Shown one piece after another: positions 1 to 8,007 of a stretch of 11,424 nucleotides of DNA. The notes beneath the pieces were generated by a model. That model saw only the letters and a list, made by a program, of their open reading frames with translations, was not told the origin of the DNA and made no database searches. Source of the stretch: Candidatus Sabulitectum sp. GTDB lineage: Bacteria > Fermentibacterota > Fermentibacteria > Fermentibacterales > Fermentibacteraceae. The DNA lies in NCBI GenBank assembly GCA_023145935.1, contig JAGLDB010000048.1:1-11424 (forward strand), written 5' to 3'. Both the position numbers and the translations under genes were made by a program. Numbering within the stretch: the first letter of the stretch is position 1; each line of letters begins with the position of its first letter.

Positions 1-1559
1 CCCATTCCTGGAAGAGGTTTGATAATGGAAGAAAGAGACCCGGATGCAGATGAATCCTGAAAAAGCCTGCTTACCCTGCCCACCTGTTCCTGCAACACAG
101 CAACAGTCTGCCCTGACTCAGAGATCAGGTTGCTCAATTCACCGGTTTCTGTCAGCAATTCCTCCCGGGCTGCTATCTTTTTTTGAAGAGATCCCTCAAT
201 AGTCTCAGTTTTATCCTGTAAGACAACCTGATCCTCAGAGAAACGGAAAACACTACCACGAAGTACTGCTTCCCTTTCAGTCAAAAGCTCTATTGACCCC
301 CTAACAGACGACAATTTTTGAATGCGAGCTTCTTCCAGACGGATCTGCTCACGAAAAGACTGCCTCAGCTTTTCCAGTTTGGCATCAAGATCGTGCCTGA
401 CGGATCTTGCATCTGACAGGTCATCACTGACTTTTTTCACGCGAAGCTTGATTTCTTCCAATCTCTCACATGATCTTACCTTGTCTTCTTCAAGGCTCTT
501 ACGGGAAATATCAAGCTGGGATTGCTCGTCTTCGAGTTTTTCCAGATCAGCAGCATATCTGTGGATACGCTCCCGCTCCCGGGAAATTCTTGCATTATTC
601 TCTGCGATCCTTGTTTCCGAAGAGGTGATCCTTTCAGAAGTAACCGCGGTTTCTCTGTCGTAGGAGGCAAGATTCGAATCCAGTTCAGCACACTTTCTGT
701 GGGCGTCATCCAGCTTGCCCTGCACTCTGCTGAATTCCATTCTTGCTTCTGCCAGAACTGCACTTCTTGATGCGAGGGCTGCTGTCTCCCTGCCCACAAC
801 AGAACCGGTTTCATCAAGCAGTTTTCCTTTTTCTTTAAGCTGTTCTCTTATCTCTGAAGATTCCAGAAAACTCATGGCTTCTTTAACAGCCTTAACGGTA
901 TCTGAGACCTTCTGATGCCTTTTGAATGCGGACACCTGTCGCTTCAGCCCGTTACATGTGGTCTCTACTTCAGAGATAATATCAGATAAACGCTCAAGAT
1001 CACTGCCTGCTGAATTCAGTTTCAATTCTGCACGATGTCTCTGTATCTTGTATTTAACGATACCGGCTGCCTCATCGAAGAGGAACCTTCTGTCCTCGGG
1101 CCTGCTTGATAGAATGGTTCCCACCATCTTGGATTCCAGTATCCAGTAACCGGTAGATCCCAGCCCTTTGTCCACCACAAGGTCTGTTATATCCATGAGC
1201 CTGCAACGACTGCCGTTTATGCTGTATTCGCTCTCTCCTGTTCGAAACAGTCTTCTGGATACAGAGACCTCATCGTACTCCAGCCCGAGCAGCCTGTCGG
1301 TGTTGTCGAAGGTAAGGGTAACCTCTGCCATTCCCAGCTGTTTGCGTTTTGTAGAACCGGAAAATATCACCGATTCCATTCTGTCCGCCCTGAGCTGCTT
1401 GGGGCTCTGGTTTCCCAGTACCCATCTTATGGCATCAGCCACATTGCTCTTTCCGCATCCATTGGGGCCAACAATTGAGGAAATCCCCGATTTGAAATCA
1501 ATCCTGAACGGATCGGCAAACGATTTGAAGCCTACGATCTCAAGCCTCTTAAGCCTCAC
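1..1559 (-). CDS. smc: Chromosome partition protein SMC, N-terminal 519 residues (3' end off the window)
   Basis: SMC is the ATPase of the bacterial condensin complex with ScpA/ScpB, which compacts and separates replicated chromosomes. The reading frame starts at a GTG (1557-1559) seven bases after a GGAGGT ribosome site, giving MRLKRLEIVGFKSF, a typical SMC N-terminus. Visible elements are Walker A GPNGCGKS (residues 31-38), an LRADRM segment with Arg57 at the R-loop position, and the family stretch DKGLG...PEDRR.LFDEAAGIVKYK (residues 130-171). A long charged, Leu/Glu/Arg-rich coiled-coil arm runs from about residue 175 to 500. The frame stays open to the left edge, ending at SIIKPLPGM, where the hinge domain should begin. 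The second arm, the signature motif and Walker B lie outside the window. The start overlaps the end of pgsA by 11 bp. Oddity: the usual Gln of the Q-loop (YSIIGQGK) is replaced in YWILESKM. The identification is secure. Confidence 0.96.
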   Translation of the reverse strand, partial: MRLKRLEIVGFKSFADPFRIDFKSGISSIVGPNGCGKSNVADAIRWVLGNQSPKQLRADRMESVIFSGSTKRKQLGMAEVTLTFDNTDRLLGLEYDEVSVSRRLFRTGESEYSINGSRCRLMDITDLVVDKGLGSTGYWILESKMVGTILSSRPEDRRFLFDEAAGIVKYKIQRHRAELKLNSAGSDLERLSDIISEVETTCNGLKRQVSAFKRHQKVSDTVKAVKEAMSFLESSEIREQLKEKGKLLDETGSVVGRETAALASRSAVLAEARMEFSRVQGKLDDAHRKCAELDSNLASYDRETAVTSERITSSETRIAENNARISRERERIHRYAADLEKLEDEQSQLDISRKSLEEDKVRSCERLEEIKLRVKKVSDDLSDARSVRHDLDAKLEKLRQSFREQIRLEEARIQKLSSVRGSIELLTEREAVLRGSVFRFSEDQVVLQDKTETIEGSLQKKIAAREELLTETGELSNLISESGQTVAVLQEQVGRVSRLFQDSSASGSLSSIIKPLPGM

Positions 1560-2112
1560 CTGATTCACCTCCCTGCCTTATGGCGGCATACACATAAGTA
1601 ATAAAGCTCAGCACCACCAGTGTGATTGAAAGCAGACCAAGACCATCTGTCTGAAGAAACCACTGTTTACCTGGAAATTGAAACTGCGGGAACACAGCCT
1701 GCCTGAGCATATAGAAAGAAAGAAACATCGTTGCCAGTTTGCCCCATATGTTTGAGGCAGGAGGTTTCTTTCTTCTGTAAAAAAGAAGACCACCTGCAAC
1801 GATCAGAATATCTCTGACTGCGAGAACAACAAAAAACCACAGAGGTATCAGATGCAGAATGAGCATTGTTACCGCAAAAACAGCAAAGGCTATTTTGTCT
1901 GCCAGTGGATCAAGAATTTTCCCCCAGTCGCTGACTGTTCCAGTCATTCTGGCAAGTTTTCCATCAACGGCATCCGAAAGGATCGCAAGAACCACAAAGA
2001 GAAGTGTATAGCTTGTGTGCTCATTCCAGAGAAAGAAACACGCTGCAACTGCCAGAGGAACTCTGGCGATACTCACAATATTTGCAGCTGTGAGAAATCT
2101 ACCTGTGATCAC
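1549..2112 (-). CDS. pgsA: CDP-alcohol phosphatidyltransferase, probably CDP-diacylglycerol--glycerol-3-phosphate 3-phosphatidyltransferase
   Basis: This 187-residue membrane enzyme probably makes phosphatidylglycerol phosphate from CDP-diacylglycerol and glycerol 3-phosphate, the committed step to phosphatidylglycerol and cardiolipin. The family motif D-x2-D-G-x2-A-R-x8-G-x3-D-x3-D is complete: Asp47, Asp50-Gly51, Ala54-Arg55, Gly64, Asp68 and Asp72 (segments SDAVDGKLAR and GKILDPLADK). The N-terminal NIVSIARVPLA is typical of PgsA. Hydrophobic segments lie near residues 12-29, 35-50, 74-107 and 157-177, as expected of an inner-membrane protein. The start is GTG (2110-2112), overlapping the recN stop in a GTGA arrangement, with GGGAG upstream inside recN. 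Its end overlaps the smc start. The family also includes phosphatidylserine and other CDP-alcohol synthases. Length and the short N-terminus favour PgsA, but substrate choice is inferred from family resemblance. Confidence 0.88.
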   Translation of the reverse strand: MITGRFLTAANIVSIARVPLAVAACFFLWNEHTSYTLLFVVLAILSDAVDGKLARMTGTVSDWGKILDPLADKIAFAVFAVTMLILHLIPLWFFVVLAVRDILIVAGGLLFYRRKKPPASNIWGKLATMFLSFYMLRQAVFPQFQFPGKQWFLQTDGLGLLSITLVVLSFITYVYAAIRQGGESGEA

Positions 2113-3737
2113 TGTTCCACTCCCAGCAACCTGGAAGCATGGTCCTCTGCTCCATTGCCACCGCCAAGAAGCCTTGCAAGTTCCTTCAAACGCCCGGACC
2201 GGGAGTTGAGAACTGCAACGGTAGTAACAGGCATATCATCTGCATAAGCCTTTGTTACAGCCAGATGCCTTTGTGCTCTGGAAGCAATCTGAGCAAGATG
2301 TGAAACAACAATGATCTGCCTTGAGGAAGCAGCCCTCAAAAGAGACTCTGCCAGATCATGTGCTGTTTCTCCCCCTGTGCCTGCATCAATCTCGTCAAAC
2401 ACCAGAGTAGATGCTGATGATGAATCTGCAACTGCAAGAGCAAGAGCAAGAGCAACTCTGGAGAGTTCTCCACCGCTGGCTACCGCCTCCAGCGAATCCA
2501 CAGGAATTCCCTTGTTGGCCGAAAACATGAAAAGAACCGATTCTGCCCCCTTTGAATCCAGATGTGTTCCTGCCACGGATGTAAATGCATTAGGAAGGGT
2601 GAATCGAATAAGAAATTGTGCGTAAGACATGTTCAACTGTTTCATTTCGGCAACTGCCTGCGCTGAAAGTTTCTCTCCGGCAGACTTTCTCTTCGCTGTG
2701 AGCTCACTGGCAGTTTCAACTACTTTCTTCGTTAGAGCCGGCAGTTTTTTCTCGATACTTTTCAATTCTTCCCGGGCAACAGTGTACTCCTGAAGCCTGG
2801 AAGACAGTAAATCCCTGTGATCGATCATTGATCGGGCAGTACCGCCACACCTTGAGATTAATACAGAATACTCATCAAGTCTTCTGTCTATTGCCGATAT
2901 CCTGTCTGGAGCCTCTTCCAGATCAGACATCTCCGAAAGGATCAGACTTGAAGCTTCCTCTACGGAAATAGATGCCTGAGAAAGCAGCTCTGCCAATTCC
3001 TCCCTGTCCGGTATTTCTCTGGAGACCCGCCTGAGCAATCCTGCAAGAACAGCTGAAACTCCTTCGTCTCCCTGAAGCGCCCCAATAGTCTCCTGAAATA
3101 AGAGCGACCGTTCCATGGCCTTCCTGATATTCTCTCTTCGGTCAATAAGTGAATTGTAGTCCTCAAGAGAGGGATCAACCTGATCGAAAAGAGATATTTC
3201 ATGGATAAGCAATTCCCTGCTGACCTCAGATTCACCTAGAAATGCCCTGAGCTCGTCACTTCTTGCAGCATCTGCCTGAAACTCCTGGAATAACCTCTGA
3301 TACTTTTCTCTCAGGGGCATGGCGTAAGCGTATGCATCGAGTATGTCCATCTGACGGGCAGATTTGAGTAGAACCGGAGTCGATCTCTGACTGTGCAGTG
3401 CGATAAAGTCTTGAACTGATCTCCGTACTTCGTCAAGGGTGGACAGAGCATCATCCATAAAAACCCTGCTTCTTCCCTGGGCGCTTATCTCCCGTCTGAT
3501 CACTGTTTCTTCCCCGTCTGGCATTTGAAAGACTGCTTCCACAGAAGCTGTTCCTGCTCCTGGACGAACAAGATTTTTGTCTGCTCTTGCCCCAACAGCA
3601 AGCATTAATCCATCGACGAGAATTGATTTGCCAGAGCCGGTCTCACCAGTGATAACATTCAATCCCTTTTTAAACTCCATGGAAGTATCACTGATAGTGG
3701 CCAGATTTTTCAGAGATATAGAACGGAGCATCTGCAT
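2109..3737 (-). CDS. recN: DNA repair protein RecN
   Basis: RecN is an SMC-like ATPase that acts early in recombinational repair of DNA double-strand breaks. The 542-residue length is close to the usual 550-570. An ABC head is split by a coiled coil: Walker A GETGSGKS at residues 31-38, a helical arm at roughly 140-350, signature SGGELSR at 421-427, Walker B TLVFDEID at 444-451 (Asp448, Glu449), and the switch histidine at 480 in VVSHLAQIA. GRSRVFMDD (residues 88-96) is also family-typical. The start is ATG 3735-3737, preceded by AGGGGG that overlaps the nadK stop four bases upstream; a second in-frame ATG lies two codons in. Oddities: the conserved HGQHE-type segment reads HSQRST (residues 115-120), and a hexanucleotide repeat encodes an Ala-Leu run just after the signature. 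Identification is firm. Confidence 0.96.
   Translation of the reverse strand: MQMLRSISLKNLATISDTSMEFKKGLNVITGETGSGKSILVDGLMLAVGARADKNLVRPGAGTASVEAVFQMPDGEETVIRREISAQGRSRVFMDDALSTLDEVRRSVQDFIALHSQRSTPVLLKSARQMDILDAYAYAMPLREKYQRLFQEFQADAARSDELRAFLGESEVSRELLIHEISLFDQVDPSLEDYNSLIDRRENIRKAMERSLLFQETIGALQGDEGVSAVLAGLLRRVSREIPDREELAELLSQASISVEEASSLILSEMSDLEEAPDRISAIDRRLDEYSVLISRCGGTARSMIDHRDLLSSRLQEYTVAREELKSIEKKLPALTKKVVETASELTAKRKSAGEKLSAQAVAEMKQLNMSYAQFLIRFTLPNAFTSVAGTHLDSKGAESVLFMFSANKGIPVDSLEAVASGGELSRVALALALAVADSSSASTLVFDEIDAGTGGETAHDLAESLLRAASSRQIIVVSHLAQIASRAQRHLAVTKAYADDMPVTTVAVLNSRSGRLKELARLLGGGNGAEDHASRLLGVEQ
2434..2455. repeat. Short in-frame hexanucleotide repeat inside recN
   Basis: Three exact tandem copies of GCAAGA followed by a partial GCAA. 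On the coding strand they give alternating Ala and Leu codons (ALALALA) in the helix after the RecN signature motif SGGELSR. Slippage by one unit would add or remove two residues without breaking the frame. Confidence 0.8.
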
Positions 3738-3741
3738 CTGC

Positions 3742-4542
3742 CTACCCCCTGTATCCCCAGCCGAGCTTCTTCCCCAGCATGGCGTAGTAATCAGACCGTC
3801 TACCGGTTCTGATCACAGGGCAGGTGAGAGATGAAAGCTGGACTGCAATGGAATCTCCTTCAGCCATGGATCCACATTTGGCCACTCCATCAGCCAGTAT
3901 AAGCGGATTCTTCCCCCGTGATCGAAGAATAGTAAATTCAATCTTTGAGGAGAGGGGAACCACAATTGGCCTGATAGCCAGCAGGTGTGGGCATATAGCA
4001 GTAATAATAACAACGGGAAGATTCGGATGCAGTATCGGTCCACCACATGATAGATTGTATGCAGTTGATCCTGATGGAGTTGAGACCATAACACCGTCGG
4101 AAGCAATAACGGCAACTTCTCTGCCATCTACCAGAACACGGATGTGAAGGATTCCTCCTTCTGCTGCACGACTTATACAAATTTCATTAAGAGCCCTCAC
4201 ACATATCCCAGCGGGTCCTGTGGTCTTCAAAACAGGCAGATCATCAATATCGTAATCTCCAGAAAGCAGACAAGCAATAGAATCTCCTACCCTGGCAAGC
4301 TCACAGTCCGCTAGAAAACCCAGGTGACCGGCATTTACTCCCAGAACAGGAAGATTGCTGCCCAGAAGCGTATCCATTACTCTCAGGATCGTTCCATCTC
4401 CGCCTATGGCCGCAGCAGCATCGGTATCTTCCGGTTGTGTGAAAACATCAATACCGGCGTTTTCAAAAATGCTTCCATATTCTGCAGCAGCAGGTTCAGG
4501 GATAAATATCTTTTTAACAGCTTTCACTATTGACCCTGACAT
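3742..4542 (-). CDS. nadK: NAD kinase
   Basis: Cytoplasmic NAD kinase phosphorylates NAD+ to NADP+. The 266-residue protein carries the family motifs in order: GGDGT (residues 47-51) with the catalytic Asp49, LGVNAGHLGFLADCE after it, the NE motif in ALNEICISR, the glycine-rich SDGVMVSTPSGSTAY (a TPSGSTAY form of the usual TPTGSTAY), and AICPHLLAIRPIVVP. The longest reading starts at ATG 4540-4542 and overlaps dxs by 29 bp, but only a weak AAAAGA lies in front. An in-frame GTG at 4525-4527 has AGGG five to six bases upstream and would give MKAVKKIFIPEP, closer to the usual short NadK N-terminus. I keep the ATG but cannot decide. The stop is four bases before recN, matching the conserved dxs-(tlyA)-nadK-recN neighbourhood without tlyA. 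It provides NADPH cofactor supply, which DXP-pathway enzymes downstream of DXS also use. Confidence 0.95.
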   Translation of the reverse strand: MSGSIVKAVKKIFIPEPAAAEYGSIFENAGIDVFTQPEDTDAAAAIGGDGTILRVMDTLLGSNLPVLGVNAGHLGFLADCELARVGDSIACLLSGDYDIDDLPVLKTTGPAGICVRALNEICISRAAEGGILHIRVLVDGREVAVIASDGVMVSTPSGSTAYNLSCGGPILHPNLPVVIITAICPHLLAIRPIVVPLSSKIEFTILRSRGKNPLILADGVAKCGSMAEGDSIAVQLSSLTCPVIRTGRRSDYYAMLGKKLGWGYRG

Positions 4543-6367
4543 GTTCTTTTACAGACTCACTTACTCCTGCTGGACCCAGTTTAAGGTCGTCTAATATCTC
4601 TCTGGTACTGCCGTGAGCCACGAATTCATCTGGAATGCCAAGGTTCAGTACGCTCTTCCCTTTAAGCAGCGATGCTATGTACTGACCGAAACCTCCCCTG
4701 AGGGTACCTTCCTCCAGAGTAACCACCAGCCTGTTAACTGCAAGATCCCGGATTGCGTCAACCGGGGCAGGCTTCAACCACACAGGATCAAAGACCATGA
4801 CATCAATACCACTTTCCTTAAGTATCTCCGCTGCCTGTACTGCTGTGGATACCATTGACCCCACTGCGATCAGAAGAACCCCAGTGCCTTCCCGAACAAC
4901 CTGACCGGTTCCAATTGGAAGGATATCCGGTGACGGGAAGCGCAATTCAGGTTCCAGCCCCCGAGGGTACCGTATACCTGTTGGTCCGGAAAGATCAGAC
5001 AGTTCTCTGGAAATAATCTTCTTCAGCACAGTGCAATCCCTGGGGGCGGCAAGCCTTAAGCCGGGAATTGCAAGGAACATGGAAATATCGTAGATACCGT
5101 GGTGAGTTGGACCATCTGCCCCTACCACACCAGCCCTGTCCATTGCGAAAAGAACCGGAGCATTCTGAAGCGCAACATCATGGATAACCTGGTCGTATGC
5201 CCGCTGCATAAAACTGCTGTAAATGGTCACTACCGGTTTCATACCTCCAAAAGCCAGCCCGCAGGCAAAAGTAACTGCATGCTGCTCGGCTATGCCCACA
5301 TCAAAAAACCGCTCGGGATATTTTTCAGCAAATTTTGTAAGACCTGTACCATCAGGCATGGCTGCCGTGATAGCAACAACTGTGGAATCCTTTTCAGCGG
5401 CTTCAAGAAGAGCTTCGGAAAAAGAACCTGTAAACTTCGAACCGGGTGTTTTCACAACAGCACCGCTGATACCATGATGCGATACCGGCTGAGATTCAGC
5501 AGGACTGTATCCCTTGCCCTTTTTTGTGACCACATGAACAAGAACAGGTCCCTGGATCTTCTTAACCCTGTCAAGAACCCCTGTGAGGGCAGCAAGATCA
5601 TGGCCTGGAATTGGTCCAAAATAATTTACACCGAACTCTTCAAAAATACTTGCAGGAGTCACTATTGTTTTTTTAACAGCGGAAGACATCTCATGGGCTG
5701 CGATCCTCATTCTTTCACCGAGAGATGGAACTTTGCCCAGGGCTTTCCAAACGCCGTCTTTGAACTTGTTGTAAGTTGGATCAGTAAGCAGTTTGTTAAG
5801 ATGCTTTGAGAGTGCACCGACATTCTTCGAAATAGACATCTCGTTATCGTTAAGAATTATTGTAATGTCAGTCTGCATAGCACCTGCATTGTTCAACCCT
5901 TCAAGAGCAAGACCGGCTGTCATTGAACCGTCTCCGATAACAGCGACAACCCTCTCGCTTCTTCCTGATATATCACGGGCAGCAGCAAACCCCAGAGCAG
6001 CACTTATCGAAGTGCTTGAATGACCGGTTCCGTACACATCGAACTGGCTCTCGGATCTTCTGGGAAAACCACTGAGCCCTCCTGTTTGCCTGATGGTATG
6101 AAAAAGCTCACGCCTGCCTGTTAACAGTTTCCATGGATAAGTCTGATGACCAACATCCCAGACTATTTTATCAACAAGCGGATCGTATACTGTTAGAAGA
6201 GCAATAGTAAGCTCAACCACCCCGAGACTTGAAGCCAGGTGACCTCCTGTATTACAGACAACACCAACAATTCTTTCCCTGACCTGAGAAGCAAGGATTA
6301 CCCGTTCTTCAAGAGAAAGATCTTTGATCTGTCCCGGATCATTTATACTGTCAAGAATGTTTGACAC
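4514..6367 (-). CDS. dxs: 1-deoxy-D-xylulose-5-phosphate synthase
   Basis: DXS condenses pyruvate and glyceraldehyde 3-phosphate, with thiamine diphosphate (TPP), to 1-deoxyxylulose 5-phosphate, the entry step of the MEP isoprenoid pathway. At 617 residues it is full length for the family. Visible elements are GGHLASSLG with His43, YGTGHSSTS, the TPP/Mg motif GDGSMTAG (residues 145-152) with its distal NDNEMSIS (173-180), KKGKGYSPAE (282-291) followed by HHG, the catalytic Glu361 in VGIAEQHAV, DRAGVVGADGPTHHG (410-424), and the C-terminal lobe. The start is GTG 6365-6367, whose G is also the last base of the ispA TAG stop (TAGTG). AAGGAG lies only about three bases ahead, a short spacing, and no better in-frame start is nearby. 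The end overlaps nadK. Pairing with ispA directly upstream supports a joint isoprenoid role. Confidence 0.97.
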   Translation of the reverse strand: MSNILDSINDPGQIKDLSLEERVILASQVRERIVGVVCNTGGHLASSLGVVELTIALLTVYDPLVDKIVWDVGHQTYPWKLLTGRRELFHTIRQTGGLSGFPRRSESQFDVYGTGHSSTSISAALGFAAARDISGRSERVVAVIGDGSMTAGLALEGLNNAGAMQTDITIILNDNEMSISKNVGALSKHLNKLLTDPTYNKFKDGVWKALGKVPSLGERMRIAAHEMSSAVKKTIVTPASIFEEFGVNYFGPIPGHDLAALTGVLDRVKKIQGPVLVHVVTKKGKGYSPAESQPVSHHGISGAVVKTPGSKFTGSFSEALLEAAEKDSTVVAITAAMPDGTGLTKFAEKYPERFFDVGIAEQHAVTFACGLAFGGMKPVVTIYSSFMQRAYDQVIHDVALQNAPVLFAMDRAGVVGADGPTHHGIYDISMFLAIPGLRLAAPRDCTVLKKIISRELSDLSGPTGIRYPRGLEPELRFPSPDILPIGTGQVVREGTGVLLIAVGSMVSTAVQAAEILKESGIDVMVFDPVWLKPAPVDAIRDLAVNRLVVTLEEGTLRGGFGQYIASLLKGKSVLNLGIPDEFVAHGSTREILDDLKLGPAGVSESVKEHVRVNSESC

Positions 6368-7248
6368 TAACTCCTTCTTTCCGGAAGGTATTCTACCAGT
6401 TCCCTGATTATGGACCAGTCGCCGGTAAGAGAACCAAGACGCCTGGAGATATCAGCCGCGTTTTTATGTGCAAGCCCTACGGCACCATTAACTCCCAGTT
6501 CACTAACCGGGTTCCATTTCCCCTTTTCAGCATCTTTAGCAACTGCCTTGCCCATTTCCTCTGTAGTACCGGTAACATCTAGAATATCATCTGTGAGTTG
6601 AAATAACCACCCCGCAACATCACCGATAGCCGAAATTTCTTCAAGCTCGCTGCTGGATACACCAGCTGCCATTGAACCCAGTTCCATTGAAACTCTGATC
6701 ATTGCAGAAGTTTTGCCTCTGATCATTCGCTCTGTCCACGTGCGGTCAGCAGCAGCGGGATGATACATATCCATGAACTGTCCTCCCACAAGAAAAGAAG
6801 AACCGGACGCTGAAGCAAGTTTTAACAGCATACCCCTGATCCGATCTTCCGGAATGTTTGTTCCCGCAAGGGTAGCGAAAGATTCCATAAGCAATCGGTC
6901 TCCTGCAAATACCGCCTTCTCAACACCGCAAACCTTGTGAAGGGCAGGTTTGCCGCGACGAGTATCATCATCGTCCATTCCCGGCAGATCATCGTGAACA
7001 AGGGAGTATGTGTGAATCATTTCCACCGAGCATGCTGCAGGTACAGCATTCTCAATATCTCCTCCCAGCGCTGCACAGCTCTGAAGAACAAAGAATGGAC
7101 GCAACCGCTTTCCGCCGGCATTGAGAGAATAGAGGCAATACTGCGCCTGCTGGTTCTCCCTGCAAAAAAGAGAAGGCTCATTCAAGGCTTTTTCAACACG
7201 GAAGGAACTATCGCTAAGTGCGCTTTTCAGTGATCGGGACATACTCAT
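6367..7248 (-). CDS. ispA: Short-chain polyprenyl (farnesyl-type) diphosphate synthase
   Basis: This trans-isoprenyl diphosphate synthase joins isopentenyl diphosphate to allylic primers to give farnesyl or a similar short-chain diphosphate for quinones, undecaprenyl carriers and other lipids. Numbered from the GTG at 7252-7254, the first Asp-rich motif is DDLPGMDDDDTRRGKP (residues 88-103, the bacterial DDx4D form) and the second is DDILD (222-226). GGKRLRP (47-53) and KTSAM (181-185) are also typical. Tyr83, five residues before the first Asp, fits bacterial farnesyl synthases, but chain length cannot be fixed from sequence alone. I chose ATG 7246-7248 because AAGG lies seven bases upstream; GTG 7252-7254 and ATG 7240-7242 are alternatives. 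The start overlaps the ymdB-like gene by 35 bp and the stop shares one base with the dxs start, suggesting coupled translation. xseA/xseB, which often precede ispA, are absent. Confidence 0.93.
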   Translation of the reverse strand: MSMSRSLKSALSDSSFRVEKALNEPSLFCRENQQAQYCLYSLNAGGKRLRPFFVLQSCAALGGDIENAVPAACSVEMIHTYSLVHDDLPGMDDDDTRRGKPALHKVCGVEKAVFAGDRLLMESFATLAGTNIPEDRIRGMLLKLASASGSSFLVGGQFMDMYHPAAADRTWTERMIRGKTSAMIRVSMELGSMAAGVSSSELEEISAIGDVAGWLFQLTDDILDVTGTTEEMGKAVAKDAEKGKWNPVSELGVNGAVGLAHKNAADISRRLGSLTGDWSIIRELVEYLPERRS

Positions 7249-8002
7249 AAACACGCCTTAATTCCGAGACTGCAAACTTTTCATCCAGAGTAACCTCAAG
7301 ACCGTTGATCATTTCTCCGCCTTTAGCCACCACCAGCTTACTGTATCTGTCACTCAGAAATCTGCCAATGGAAGCTCTCACTTCCATTCCGATAACACCG
7401 TTCGAAGAGCCGCACATTCCAAGGTCAGTAAGATATGCCGTTCCACCGGGCAGAACCTGCTCATCAGCTGTCTGAACATGGGTGTGAGTACCCACGAAAA
7501 CATTAACTCTTCCATCAACATAATGGGCCAGAGCAAGCTTCTCGCTCGTAGCCTCTGCATGAAAATCAATTATTCTTACATCTGCACTGGTGCTCTCCAG
7601 TATTCTATCCACTGTTTTAAAAGGACAGTCACCGGAAAAATCGGTAAAAACTTTTCCCTGAAGATTTATCACCTGTACTGAAACACCGGCTACATCTCTG
7701 GTGATATATCCTGTTCCCGGCTTGCTCTTCGGATAGTTGGCAGGACGCAAAACCACTGATTCGTGTTCTGAAAGAATGGGAAAAATAGACTCCTTTTTCC
7801 AGATATGGTTTCCCGATGTGATAACATCAGCTCCAGCCTGTAATAGGGCCTTGGCAATATCAGGAGTAATACCGAACCCGCCTGCGGCGTTCTCGCCGTT
7901 TATCACCACAAAATCATACCTGTCACTAACTGCAGCCATGTATGAGAACACAGTGTTCCTGCCGGGTCTTCCCACAACATCACCAAGGAGCAGAATACGC
8001 AT
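7214..8002 (-). CDS. ymdB: YmdB-type metallophosphoesterase (2',3'-cyclic nucleotide phosphodiesterase family)
   Basis: A 262-residue member of the calcineurin-like phosphoesterase family that includes Bacillus subtilis YmdB, which hydrolyses 2',3'-cAMP/cGMP and affects biofilm and motility decisions there. The metal ligands are all in place: Asp8 in LLLGDVVGRPGR, Glu37-Asn38 in NGENAAGG, Asn65-His66 in SGNHIW, His148 in DFHAEATSEK, and His173/His175 in GTHTHVQTAD. Length equals the family norm of about 260-265. The start is ATG 8000-8002, five bases after the rny stop, with AGG of the rny end as a weak ribosome site. The rny-ymdB pairing is conserved across many phyla and suggests the two act on linked steps, perhaps removing cyclic phosphates formed during RNA decay. 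The in vivo substrate is inferred. This is the Bacillus gene name, not the unrelated E. coli ymdB. Confidence 0.93.
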   Translation of the reverse strand: MRILLLGDVVGRPGRNTVFSYMAAVSDRYDFVVINGENAAGGFGITPDIAKALLQAGADVITSGNHIWKKESIFPILSEHESVVLRPANYPKSKPGTGYITRDVAGVSVQVINLQGKVFTDFSGDCPFKTVDRILESTSADVRIIDFHAEATSEKLALAHYVDGRVNVFVGTHTHVQTADEQVLPGGTAYLTDLGMCGSSNGVIGMEVRASIGRFLSDRYSKLVVAKGGEMINGLEVTLDEKFAVSELRRVYEYVPITEKRT

Positions 8003-8007
8003 TCTAT

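Noticed and set aside
1168..1563. 131-residue plus-strand frame at the start of smc
   Set aside because: It is antisense to the SMC ATPase head, which reads cleanly on the minus strand from GTG 1557-1559.
5099..5809. 236-residue open frame on the plus strand
   Set aside because: It lies wholly antisense to dxs, whose motifs are complete. The translation has many Cys, His and Trp without domain pattern, and there is no convincing ribosome site. It is a shadow of the coding strand.
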